The notes under the pieces were generated by a model. That model was not told where the DNA came from. It did no database searches and saw nothing but the letters and a program-made list of their open reading frames with translations. A DNA stretch of 22,260 nt from positions 1 through 22,260 of the forward strand of contig JAZNOL010000075.1 in NCBI GenBank assembly GCA_045580815.1. Direction: 5' to 3'. Numbering within the stretch: position 1 is the stretch's first letter; every line of letters begins with the position of its first letter. The DNA comes from JAZNOL01 sp045580815. GTDB lineage: Bacteria; Bacillota; Clostridia; RUG12999. The position numbers were made by a program, and so were the translations under genes. Positions 1 to 7,810 of the stretch are shown piece by piece.

Positions 1-16
1 TTTGCCAAAACAAAAG

Positions 17-39
17 AGCACCCTGCGAGGGTGCTTTTT
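17..39 (+). terminator. Intrinsic terminator, possibly bidirectional
   Basis: An 8-bp perfect stem (17-24 with 28-35, loop GCG) is followed by a run of T. The flanks (CAAAACAAA on the left, TTTGTTTTG on the right) are also complementary, so the hairpin could work on both strands. It presumably ends a gene lying to the left of the window. Confidence 0.8.
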
Positions 40-61
40 GTTTTGCATAAAATGATGGGAT

Positions 62-175
62 TGAAGCCCTGAGAGGGCACGAGCCGTAAAGCAAAACAGT
101 CCGGTGGAATGTTTTACAGGCGAGTGGTGCGCAGGCGGGTACCGAAAGGCAAAGCCTTTGGGTCGTCAAGCAGAA
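62..175. repeat. Hairpin-rich repeat or structured element
   Basis: This non-coding stretch of about 110 bp contains three local inverted repeats: GCCCT/AGGGC (66-70 with 74-78), a longer imperfect one spanning 86-117, and ACCGAAAGGC/GCCTTTGGGT (141-150 with 154-163, one mismatch). The layout, with short stems and no reading frame, resembles dispersed intergenic elements I recall from gut Firmicutes genomes, but only one copy lies in this window, so repetition cannot be shown here. A structured RNA is the alternative reading. Confidence 0.4.
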
Positions 176-179
176 AAGA

Positions 180-524
180 ATGCGAAGCAGTCTTTATCCC
201 TTACGGGTCACCATAACAGATACAATAATGCCGCTTGATGTTGAGCATATTGATGAAATATGCGCAGATATAAAAAATCAGTACGAAAACGGGATTGCAA
301 CCTGTGCTCTGTTTTGTATGACACTTGTTCCTGAAGGCAATCCACCGGTAAACAAAGCAAAAATAATGAGCCGGCAGTATGATTTGTTTAAAGAAAAGCT
401 GTCAGAAGCAGGTGTGCCGAGCGGAGTGCTTGTGCAGGCATCAATCGGTCACGGCAGGTTGCTTGCCGCAGGATTTCATTCAATTAAAATTATCGGAAAT
501 ACTACTAACAAAACAATATGTTAA
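180..524 (+). pseudogene. Truncated remnant of a larger gene
   Basis: An open frame of 114 residues with a protein-like core (about residues 16-95, containing LDVEHIDEICADIK and ASIGHG) but implausible ends. The ATG has no recognisable ribosome binding site and sits directly against the hairpin-rich element at 62-175. The last 20 or so residues look unrelated to the core. The core reads like the N-terminal part of a larger protein, possibly a glycoside-hydrolase-like enzyme; I cannot name the family with certainty. I infer that the original gene lost both its 5' end and most of its 3' part, leaving this fragment next to the terminator hairpin at 549-599. It could instead be a short intact gene of unknown function, which I consider less likely. 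Confidence 0.4.
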
Positions 525-548
525 AATAGTTATCCATATTATAGACAT

Positions 549-604
549 AAGGGCATTGCCTCAATGTGGTGAAAAATCACGTATTGAGGCAATGCCCTTT
601 TTGT
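549..604 (+). terminator. Strong intrinsic terminator, 17-bp stem
   Basis: A 17-bp perfect inverted repeat (549-565 with 583-599) encloses a 17-nt loop that itself contains GTGA/TCAC, and is followed by a T tract. The stem is unusually long for a terminator but the layout is classical. It follows the truncated frame ending at 524. Confidence 0.75.
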
Positions 605-754
605 GTGCATAAAGCGAATGTTAAGGGAATTTCGAATTTATGTATGCTTCGCTAAAGAGATAACCAAACGCACAATAACAGCACGGTGTGGTAACAATGA
701 GGTAGGTGGTTATGAAGGTGCCGTAAGATGGGTTTGTCATCTTGCAAAAATGTA

Positions 755-783
755 TTGATTTTAGTTTTAAACTGTGATATAAT
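755..783 (+). promoter_or_regulatory. Sigma-A-type promoter of the ADP-ribose cluster
   Basis: TTGATT (755-760), a 17-nt spacer and a perfect TATAAT (778-783) lie about 115 nt upstream of the TIGR02452 gene. No other good promoter is seen before the following four genes, so it probably drives at least the next four. Confidence 0.8.
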
Positions 784-816
784 CGAAGTGTAAACATTTA
801 AACAGTAGGGATAAAT

Positions 817-870
817 ATGTCGCAAAGGCTATTAACGGATAGATTTAATATTCCCCCTGTTGGTCAATAA
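817..870 (+). CDS. Possible 17-residue leader peptide
   Basis: An ATG at 817 is preceded by AGGG with a 5-nt gap and opens a 17-codon frame (MSQRLLTDRFNIPPVGQ) ending in TAA at 868-870, 28 nt before the ATG of the poly(ADP-ribose) glycohydrolase gene. It lies within the leader transcribed from the 755-783 promoter. It might be a leader peptide that affects translation of the operon, or the chance remains of a start region. The residues match nothing I recognise. Confidence 0.25.
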   Translation: MSQRLLTDRFNIPPVGQ

Positions 871-898
871 AATTATTACTGATAAGGAGCAAAAAAAC

Positions 899-1753
899 AT
901 GGACGCAAGACAGTTAAGAGTTGAAATTTTTGAGGGAACACAACAGTTATATCAGGATAGTGACGTATTAAAAAATGCCGTGGATAAATCACGCTCTGAG
1001 CAAAAAATATATTGGGAGGGCGAGAAAATAGATTTTGAAAATCCTCGTTTTTCTTCCCCTTTAAAGCTTGTGGTGTCTAAAGAAAAAACTGTAGGAGCGG
1101 CAAGAAAATACGCAAAAACAGGCAAAAAAGTCGGCATACTTAATTTTGCTTCCTCAGTTGCTCCCGGAGGCGGAGTGTTAACCGGAGCACAGGCTCAGGA
1201 AGAAAGCATTTGCCGTGTTTCAACACTTTATTTTGCTTTAAGCGACAAAAATACCGCAGGAAAATTTTATGACAGGCACTGGGAATTGATACACCGAGGT
1301 CAGTTCAACAGACGAAACACAGATGATATTATTTATACTCCCGGTGTTACGGTAGTTCGTGACGATTCCAATGATGAAGCCCTGCTCCCCGAAAATGAGT
1401 GGTATCAGGTTGATGTAATCACCTGTGCTGCTCCCGATATCCGCAGTGTCGGAGATGAAACCGAATATAATCCCGAACAAAATGAGCTTTACAGAGAATT
1501 TGTCAAGCGCTGGAAATGTATACTTTGCGCAGGTGCGAAGCATAAAGCGGATGTGCTTATTTTAGGAGCTTTCGGATGCGGTGTATTTGCCAATCCGCCA
1601 AAACTTGTGGCAGAAGCCTTTTGTGAGGCGGTAAAGGGATTTGAAAACTATTTTGAAACTATAGAGTTTGCTATATACAGTCCGAGAGAAAACGATGCAA
1701 ACTATGATGCTTTTAAAAATATAACAAAAAAACAAGGAGTAATATGTGAATGA
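899..1753 (+). CDS. Bacterial poly(ADP-ribose) glycohydrolase-type protein (TIGR02452)
   Basis: A 284-residue protein of the TIGR02452/DUF2263 family, the bacterial-type poly(ADP-ribose) glycohydrolases with a macrodomain fold. It would release ADP-ribose from ADP-ribosylated protein or nucleic acid in the cytoplasm. The family signature is visible: GGG at residues 90-92, followed by QEE at 100-102, the catalytic glutamate pair of PARG enzymes. The downstream segment DVITCAAPDIR and the glycine-rich GAFGCGVFANPP also fit the fold. I chose the ATG at 899 because AAGGAG lies 11 nt upstream (883-888); an in-frame TTG at 860 overlaps the possible leader peptide and has no such site. The stop codon overlaps the next start (ATGA at 1750-1753), so the two genes are probably translationally coupled. 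The actual substrate cannot be read from sequence. Confidence 0.9.
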   Translation: MDARQLRVEIFEGTQQLYQDSDVLKNAVDKSRSEQKIYWEGEKIDFENPRFSSPLKLVVSKEKTVGAARKYAKTGKKVGILNFASSVAPGGGVLTGAQAQEESICRVSTLYFALSDKNTAGKFYDRHWELIHRGQFNRRNTDDIIYTPGVTVVRDDSNDEALLPENEWYQVDVITCAAPDIRSVGDETEYNPEQNELYREFVKRWKCILCAGAKHKADVLILGAFGCGVFANPPKLVAEAFCEAVKGFENYFETIEFAIYSPRENDANYDAFKNITKKQGVICE

Positions 1754-4700
1754 AAGAATTAATGGGCGGAACAATTCTCAGTGCTGTGTTACTGTATATC
1801 ATCGATATGGTTTTGCTTAAAATTTTTCCCCACGTTCCAAATATAAAATTTGGTGTCGTTTTTTTAAGTTTCTGTTTTTCACCTGTGGTAATTGTTTTTG
1901 TTACTAAAGCTTTAGATTGTTTAAGAGATATTAAACGAAAACCAAAGAAAGCAAATTCGGCAACGACCATTGTGAATGAAAAGAAAAAATTAACACCTAC
2001 AGTAAGTATTCAAAAGACACAAGATGATAATAAGGTTGAAAAAACCAAGTCGCAAACGGAAGTTAAACCTGTGGTAAATACAGATAATACAGAATTAGCA
2101 GAACTTAAAAGAGAAGCGAATTCCGGGGATTCACGGGCTCAATATGGTCTTGGAATGTGCTATAAATTGGGAGACGGTGTCCCGGTTGATGATCGAAAAA
2201 TGGTGAAATACCTTACGGCTGCCGCAAAGCAAGGATATGAGTATGCACAGTATGAAATGGGGCGCTTATATGAATTAGGGCGTGGTGTTGCATATGATGC
2301 AGATAAAGCCTTGTATTGGTATGAAAAGTGTTTTGAAAAAATAAATTCAATGCCATGTACTTCTCCGTTGAAAGATTATTCCAAGGAACGAATCGAAATT
2401 TTAAAAAGCAAAACACGTGTTTCAAAGAAATCAGGTAAAGACAAACGGGAGGAATATGAATATCTTTTCCCCTTTGAAGCGGAGCTTAAAGAAGATGGCA
2501 AAGAGCTCCTCAGACAAAATGTTTTGCTTGCAGAAACAGGTGACGTCAATGCAATACATCATGTTGGGGTTGCATATTTTTATGGCTACGGCATTAAACA
2601 GAACCGGGAAAAAGGATTGATTTTACTTCGCATTGCTGCTCAAAAAGGTAATCCGTGCACGCAGTATATGCTGGGCAAGCTGTATCAGAACGGCGGGTTG
2701 GTTAAACCTGATTGTGAAAAAGAAAAAGAGCTTTTTGAAATGGCTGCAGAACACGGAGATTTTGATGCACAGTATGAATTAGGAGGATTATATAAAAAAG
2801 GAATTGTGTATCAAGACCGCACAATTGTCCCCAAAGATACAGATAAAGCAAAAGAATGGTACAAAAAAGCTGCTCAAGACGCTTCTTTTTGCCGTAAAGC
2901 TTGTGTCAGGAGCCATATTAATGACATAGAAAACGGAACAGATAAAATGCATCGTTATTACGAGAAGAATTATGGTGGCGGAATCAACGCAAAAGTGCAT
3001 TTCTATGATAAACCCGAAAGAAAGTTTATCGATCAAAGTCACAGTCTTAAGAATTTAGAAGACAATGATATTTGTGTATACAGTCTTACTCCCAAAGGAG
3101 AAAAATCCCCTAAATGGTTAATTGTAAAGGTAACCATGGCAGGGTGTATGGAACGCTATTTTAACGATAGGGTGAAAGCTACAGAGCAGCGTTGTGTAAT
3201 TATGGAAAAGATGGATTATGAAAAAACAAGCCCAATGAATTTGTTTGGAATAGTAAGAGATTTGACCAGTATATTACGGTATAATATCAGAATTGGAACA
3301 GAATCAAATTTTTATAAAGACAATGGTCTGTTTTCCGATAAACTGGAAGCAAAAGACTTTTTCTCAATAGAAGTTGACTCCAAATCCAAAGAACCGGGTG
3401 CAGAAATATACCTTCGTGACAAGGAATATTTTTTGAATAGCGATAAGAAAACGGAAGTAACCGAGTCTCAAACATCGGCCGAGACCATTGCGAATACGAA
3501 AAAAAGTGAGAGTGTAAACGGCAAGCATGGTAGGTTGATATTTAATGATCCGTATGGTAAGTTTACAAACCAAACCGCTTCTGTACCTAAAGATTACGAT
3601 ATTGAGATTGGCGTACAGGCAAAAAACGGACATCCTGTTGCATTGACAATTAAGGTAACAGGACGTAAGTATGAGAACGAAAGTAATACTAACTCTTACT
3701 TCAAAGCAGACTATAACATGCTCCAGGTGAAGGATTTTCCGTTGGTGGCGGTGCAAATGACAAAATGCTTTGACGTGGATTTTTCAGATGGAAAAAAAGA
3801 AACTTACAGAGCTTTAATTGGAAGCAGAATTAAGACAATAACCAAGGAACAATATGAATCGCTTGGTTTTGATTTTAAGGTAAATGAAAAGAAACATGAA
3901 GCCAATGACAATCAAGACAAGCTCTCCGACCAGACATCTGCTTTGATAATTCCCGAAGGGACAACGGAAATAATAACTCGTAAGTTTAAATATCGTAAGG
4001 ACATTGTTTCTGTTGTTATTCCAAAAGGAGTAAAAACAATTGGAGAGGCCGCATTTAAGAATTGCGAAAATTTGAAAACTATACACATTCCCGACAGCGT
4101 GAAAAGGATTGAAAATAACGCCTTCGGAGGGTGTAAAAATCTTACTTCTGTGGTTATTCCCGAGGGAGTAACAACAATTGAACCATGGACATTTGCCGGA
4201 TGTGCGAGTCTTGAAACTGTGGTCATTCCGGAAAGCGTAACAGCCATAAATGACAAAGCGTTCTTTGATTGTAAAAGTTTGAAAAATGTACATATAAGCA
4301 GTTTGAATGATTGGTTTAATATAGAATTTGAGAACTTTTTTTCAAATCCTTTGAGTTATGCAGAAAAATTATATGTAAACGGAGAGGCTGTAACCAAGTT
4401 TGTTGTTCCCGAAGGTGTAACAGAAATAAAATCATATAGCTTCTATGATTATAAAGGGCTGAGCGAGCTGGTGATTCCCAAAGGCGTAACGGAAATTGGA
4501 AACTACGCTTTTTCAGGATGTGAAAATCTGACTTCCGTAAAAATTTCCGAAGGCGTTACTGCAATTGGAAGCTACGCTTTTTCAGGATGTAAAAATCTGA
4601 CAGCTTTGACAATTCCCGAGGGAGTAACCACAATTGACCATGGAGCCTTTGCCGGGTGTGAAAACCTGACTTCCGTAAAAATTCCCGAGGGAGTAACCAC

Positions 4701-5979
4701 AATTGACCATGGGGCCTTTTCAGGATGTAAAAACCTGACTTCCGTAAAAATTCCCGAAGGCGTTACTGCAATTGATAGCAGAGCCTTTTACGAGTGCGTA
4801 AAGCTGACAGATGTTAAAATGCCCGAGAGTGTAACGGAAATTGGTGCAATAGCCTTTTCCGGGTGTGCAAATTTAAAAACTATAGTTATTCCTGACAGTG
4901 TGAAGACAATGGGACATAGCGTATTTGACGGGTGTATAAATCTGAAGTCAGTAGTGATTTCAAAGAGTATCTCAGAGATAAAATTTCAAACTTTTAAATT
5001 ATGCGAAAACCTGTCTTCAATAAAAATTCCCGAGGGAGTAACCAAAATTGACGAAGGGGCTTTTTCCGGGTGCGTAAAGCTGACAGATGTTAAAATTCCT
5101 GAGAACGTGGAATATATAGGAAAGGAAGCTTTTGCCCGTTGCTTTAATCTTAAAACAGTTGAGTTTCCGAAAAGTGACCCTGAGATAAATCCCACCGCAT
5201 TTTTAGGATGCAACTGTATAAACGAAGAAATCAAGGTGGAAATAGACCGGATAGTTAAAAAAATTCTTCCTCTCGAAGAAATGGAAGATTATATACCTCC
5301 TTACGATGAATCGTTTTACAAAAGTGTACTGCTCAGCAGAGAAAATGAATCGAAAATGAGCTATGGGAATGGAATATTAAGTATAGTCGATCATAGGGGA
5401 AGATATATGGGAATGCAGGATGTTGCAGGCGGATTTTTAACCGGTGTATGTATCGATATTTCCACTCAGGGACCTGACGATAATCCGACCGCCGTGGTTA
5501 TTACAGTTTATGATAAAGAAGATGCAGGCAAAAATTTCGAAGATATCAAATTTGTTACAACAATGAAAGCAGATTATGAAAAAACAGCAACGCAATTGGG
5601 CTTTAAGATATTTGTAGAAGCGGCGAAAAATACATACTATATGAATAGGAAATATAATAAAAAAGGTGCATATTATTACGTATGTACCGGCATCGAAAGA
5701 TACAGGGTAACGTCCGAAACGTTTAATAATCCAAATCTTGATTTTTCATGGAGTCATTTCAAGGCATTACAGCGTACTTTCTATCTGCTCTATCTTAAAA
5801 AGAATCCGGGTGCTTCGTATGATGACTTTGAAAAGTATGTGTGGGATGCACTCCCTCAGGATTATGAAACTCCCCGAGACGATCCGAAGTTCGATGCAAG
5901 CATAGAACCGTCACACACCGTGCGCAAAACCGAAAAAAGAATAGCGAAAAACGGAGAATGTTATTGGGTTAAGGCGTGA
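1750..5979 (+). CDS. Giant membrane-anchored Sel1-repeat and BspA-type LRR protein
   Basis: A 1409-residue protein with a modular build. Two hydrophobic segments (about 7-26 and 33-53) form a likely membrane anchor, followed by a charged linker. Sel1-like repeats occupy about 118-195 and 255-380 (motifs such as AQYGLGMCYKLGDG and AQYEMGRLYELGRG). From about 732 to 1155 there is a long run of BspA-type (LRR_5) leucine-rich repeats of 23 residues each, of the form IPEGVTTIDHGAFxGCxNLTSVK. The region 413-730 and the last 250 residues contain a diverged beta-rich segment that seems to recur three times (see findings). Sel1 and LRR arrays are protein-binding scaffolds, so I infer a scaffold or receptor role; no catalytic motif is recognisable. 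With no signal-peptide cleavage site and a hairpin-like anchor, the bulk may face the cytoplasm like its operon partners. The start overlaps the previous stop. Confidence 0.85.
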   Translation: MKELMGGTILSAVLLYIIDMVLLKIFPHVPNIKFGVVFLSFCFSPVVIVFVTKALDCLRDIKRKPKKANSATTIVNEKKKLTPTVSIQKTQDDNKVEKTKSQTEVKPVVNTDNTELAELKREANSGDSRAQYGLGMCYKLGDGVPVDDRKMVKYLTAAAKQGYEYAQYEMGRLYELGRGVAYDADKALYWYEKCFEKINSMPCTSPLKDYSKERIEILKSKTRVSKKSGKDKREEYEYLFPFEAELKEDGKELLRQNVLLAETGDVNAIHHVGVAYFYGYGIKQNREKGLILLRIAAQKGNPCTQYMLGKLYQNGGLVKPDCEKEKELFEMAAEHGDFDAQYELGGLYKKGIVYQDRTIVPKDTDKAKEWYKKAAQDASFCRKACVRSHINDIENGTDKMHRYYEKNYGGGINAKVHFYDKPERKFIDQSHSLKNLEDNDICVYSLTPKGEKSPKWLIVKVTMAGCMERYFNDRVKATEQRCVIMEKMDYEKTSPMNLFGIVRDLTSILRYNIRIGTESNFYKDNGLFSDKLEAKDFFSIEVDSKSKEPGAEIYLRDKEYFLNSDKKTEVTESQTSAETIANTKKSESVNGKHGRLIFNDPYGKFTNQTASVPKDYDIEIGVQAKNGHPVALTIKVTGRKYENESNTNSYFKADYNMLQVKDFPLVAVQMTKCFDVDFSDGKKETYRALIGSRIKTITKEQYESLGFDFKVNEKKHEANDNQDKLSDQTSALIIPEGTTEIITRKFKYRKDIVSVVIPKGVKTIGEAAFKNCENLKTIHIPDSVKRIENNAFGGCKNLTSVVIPEGVTTIEPWTFAGCASLETVVIPESVTAINDKAFFDCKSLKNVHISSLNDWFNIEFENFFSNPLSYAEKLYVNGEAVTKFVVPEGVTEIKSYSFYDYKGLSELVIPKGVTEIGNYAFSGCENLTSVKISEGVTAIGSYAFSGCKNLTALTIPEGVTTIDHGAFAGCENLTSVKIPEGVTTIDHGAFSGCKNLTSVKIPEGVTAIDSRAFYECVKLTDVKMPESVTEIGAIAFSGCANLKTIVIPDSVKTMGHSVFDGCINLKSVVISKSISEIKFQTFKLCENLSSIKIPEGVTKIDEGAFSGCVKLTDVKIPENVEYIGKEAFARCFNLKTVEFPKSDPEINPTAFLGCNCINEEIKVEIDRIVKKILPLEEMEDYIPPYDESFYKSVLLSRENESKMSYGNGILSIVDHRGRYMGMQDVAGGFLTGVCIDISTQGPDDNPTAVVITVYDKEDAGKNFEDIKFVTTMKADYEKTATQLGFKIFVEAAKNTYYMNRKYNKKGAYYYVCTGIERYRVTSETFNNPNLDFSWSHFKALQRTFYLLYLKKNPGASYDDFEKYVWDALPQDYETPRDDPKFDASIEPSHTVRKTEKRIAKNGECYWVKA
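3943..5215 (+). repeat. Tandem 69-bp units coding for LRR_5 repeats
   Basis: In-frame tandem repeats of 69 bp (23 codons) inside the giant protein gene. The units at about 4486-4815 are nearly identical in DNA: the phrase ATTCCCGA followed by GGGAGTAAC or AGGCGTTAC recurs exactly 69 bp apart at 4612, 4681 and 4750. Outer units are more diverged, which suggests recent duplication or gene conversion in the centre of the array. Confidence 0.85.
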
Positions 5980-5998
5980 AAAAATAAGGAGCGAGAAT

Positions 5999-6628
5999 AT
6001 GAAAAAAGTTGTTGTAATGGGCGGTTCATTTAATCCTCCCACCATTGCCCATCAAAAAATGCTTACATATGTGGTAGAACAGCTTGGTGCGGATAAGGGC
6101 GTGTTTGTGCCGTCACCTTATAGTTATGTGCTTGCAAAAATGGAGCAAAAAGGTATGCCGGAAGAAACTTTGTCTGATGAATTACGTCTTGAAATGCTTC
6201 GTGCTATGTGCGCGGATGATGCAAGGCTTGATGTGGATGATGTGGAATGTCGCAATCCCGAAAACTGGTACACCACAGAAACCATGAACTATATGCAGGA
6301 AAAGTACCCGGATGCCCACATCACCTGCCTCGGCGGTGCTGACAGAGTGCGTGGATATATCAATGCATATCGTTTTATCTCTTTTACAGATAAGTATTCC
6401 TATACTGTTGTTACCCGTGGAGATGATGATCCTCTGGCAATTCTCAAAGAAAAGCCTGAGGCTTGGGAACGCAGAGACAGATTCAATATTATTCCTGCAC
6501 CAAAGGGCTTGGAGGGAATCAGCTCCTCTGCTATCCGCAACAGGCTTCGTGCAGGCGAAGACGGTGCCAAAGAAATGTGCCATCCGAAAGTGTGGGAGCT
6601 TTTGATGCGGCATAGAAAAAACAAGTGA
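5999..6628 (+). CDS. Nicotinate-nucleotide adenylyltransferase-like protein
   Basis: A 209-residue member of the nucleotidyltransferase alpha/beta phosphodiesterase superfamily. The N-terminal nucleotide-binding motif reads GGSFNPPTIAH (residues 8-18), the HxGH-type site in a variant TIAH form, and the second signature ISSSAIRNR lies near residues 174-182. Members such as NadD join ATP and nicotinate mononucleotide to make the NAD precursor. The length fits, but the motif differs from the usual GGSFDPIHxGH, and it sits among ADP-ribose-handling genes rather than with housekeeping neighbours (obg/rsfS) often seen with nadD. I therefore infer an accessory enzyme acting on NAD-related or ADP-ribose-derived nucleotides, not necessarily the housekeeping NadD. 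AAGGAG at 5986-5991 precedes the ATG by 7 nt, and the gene follows the LRR gene by 19 nt. Confidence 0.8.
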   Translation: MKKVVVMGGSFNPPTIAHQKMLTYVVEQLGADKGVFVPSPYSYVLAKMEQKGMPEETLSDELRLEMLRAMCADDARLDVDDVECRNPENWYTTETMNYMQEKYPDAHITCLGGADRVRGYINAYRFISFTDKYSYTVVTRGDDDPLAILKEKPEAWERRDRFNIIPAPKGLEGISSSAIRNRLRAGEDGAKEMCHPKVWELLMRHRKNK

Positions 6629-6662
6629 GAGCAATGAAACTTGACAAAGGACTGAACAATTT

Positions 6663-7703
6663 ATGCCATTACAAATTATAAGGCAAGATATAACCAAAAT
6701 GAAGGTTGATGCTATTGTTAACACCACCAACGAAGAAATGGTGGGTTACGGAGGCGTTGATTTTGCTGTGCATGCGGCTGCAGGACCGGAGCTTGGCAAG
6801 GAGTGTGCCAAAATAGCTCCGCTTGGGCTGGGCATGGCAAAAATAACAGGCGGATATAATCTGGACGCAAAATATATTATACATACCGCCGGACCCATAT
6901 GGAGAGGCGGATTTGACGGCGAAAGTATAATTTTAAAATCCTGTTATGAAGAATCACTAAAGCTTGCGGTACAATACGGCTGCGAAACGGTTGCGTTTCC
7001 GCTTATTTCGTCTGGTGTGTACGGGTATCCCAAAGACCGTGTGCTTAGCTTTGCAGTTCAGATTATAACAGAGTTTTTGTTTGAACATGAGCTTACTGTT
7101 TATCTTTGTGTCTTTGACCGAACATCATATGAATTCAGCCGGAAGCTTTTTGCGGAGATACGTGAATTTATCGATGATGAATATCCCGAAGATCATGGCA
7201 GTGATTACACAAGTGCGAGTGTCAGTTTCAGTGCTTCTGTGCGCCGTGCACCGGCATCGGGCAGACGTGTGTTTGAAGAAAGCTGCGAAACGCCGGCTCC
7301 GATGCAATGCCCTCGCAGCAGTATCGGTGGCAGGTCGTTGCACGAATACATGAAGTCGATGGATAAGTCCTTTGCGTTTAAGCTTTTTGATTTGATTGAT
7401 GCACGTGGTATGACGGATGTTGAATGTTACAAAAAGGCTAACATCGACAAAAAAACTTTTTCAAAAATCAAATGTAATCCAAACACATATAAACCCTCAA
7501 AACAAACTGCAGTTGCGTTTGCAATAGCATTAAAGTTAAATTTGGATGAAACGCAGGACCTGCTTGCTTCAGCAGGATTGACACTGTCACGCAGCTTTAC
7601 TTTTGACAAAATAATCAGGTATTTTATCCAAAAAGGAGTTTATGATATTTTTGAAATAAACGAAGCACTTTTTGAATTTGACCAGACGCTTTTGGGATGC
7701 TGA
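6663..7703 (+). CDS. Macrodomain protein with C-terminal HTH-like extension
   Basis: A 346-residue two-part protein. Residues 1 to about 175 are a macrodomain of the MacroD/YmdB-like group, which binds ADP-ribose and often hydrolyses ADP-ribosyl esters or O-acetyl-ADP-ribose. Visible landmarks are DAIVNTTNEEMVGYGGVDFA (residues 16-35, equivalent to the usual NAAN...GGGGVD loop, here with TT and a tyrosine in the glycine run) and the phosphate-binding loop PLISSGVYGYP. A Ser/Ala-rich linker (about 176-224) leads to a 120-residue alpha-helical domain containing MTDVECYKKANIDKKTFSKI, laid out like an XRE-type helix-turn-helix, then LNLDETQDLLASAGL. I recall this extension as recurring in Firmicutes, fused to several signalling domains, but know no settled function. 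The start has only a weak AAAGGA upstream; a 15-codon frame (6634-6681) overlaps it and might couple translation. Confidence 0.88.
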   Translation: MPLQIIRQDITKMKVDAIVNTTNEEMVGYGGVDFAVHAAAGPELGKECAKIAPLGLGMAKITGGYNLDAKYIIHTAGPIWRGGFDGESIILKSCYEESLKLAVQYGCETVAFPLISSGVYGYPKDRVLSFAVQIITEFLFEHELTVYLCVFDRTSYEFSRKLFAEIREFIDDEYPEDHGSDYTSASVSFSASVRRAPASGRRVFEESCETPAPMQCPRSSIGGRSLHEYMKSMDKSFAFKLFDLIDARGMTDVECYKKANIDKKTFSKIKCNPNTYKPSKQTAVAFAIALKLNLDETQDLLASAGLTLSRSFTFDKIIRYFIQKGVYDIFEINEALFEFDQTLLGC

Positions 7704-7748
7704 TTTAAAAGTCTCCCGTCAAGCGACCAATTTAATGTCGGAATAATG

Positions 7749-7802
7749 TATAATGTGATTGTAAGGTTGAAAAAACCAAACAATCACATTATTTTTTGGA
7801 GG
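7749..7802 (+). promoter_or_regulatory. Terminator or attenuator hairpin ahead of the VWA gene
   Basis: A 12-bp perfect inverted repeat (7751-7762 with 7780-7791) with an inner GGTT/AACC is followed by six T (7792-7797) that run straight into the GGAGG ribosome binding site of the VWA gene (7798-7802). A TATAAT at 7749-7754 overlaps the left arm, but I see no good -35 box 17 nt upstream. It could be the terminator of the preceding gene with partial read-through, an attenuator, or an operator over a weak promoter. Confidence 0.65.
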
Positions 7803-7810
7803 TATTTAAA

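Noticed and set aside
618..758. Open frame of 46 codons on the plus strand
   Set aside because: No ribosome binding site, its stop codon lies inside the -35 box of the operon promoter, and the residues match no family I recognise. It may be decayed coding sequence.
860..898. TTG start giving 13 extra residues for the TIGR02452 protein
   Set aside because: The ATG at 899 has a clear AAGGAG upstream, and the TTG lacks one and overlaps the possible leader peptide.
3814..4293. Long minus-strand open frames inside the giant LRR gene
   Set aside because: They are antisense shadows of the LRR-coding repeats, with no ribosome binding sites and no family resemblance.
4486..4815. Regularly spaced repeats that might suggest a CRISPR-like or satellite array
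   Set aside because: The 69-bp period is an exact multiple of three, in frame and codes for LRR_5 units.
6634..6681. 15-codon frame overlapping the macrodomain gene start
   Set aside because: Too short and without a good ribosome binding site; noted only as a possible coupling element.
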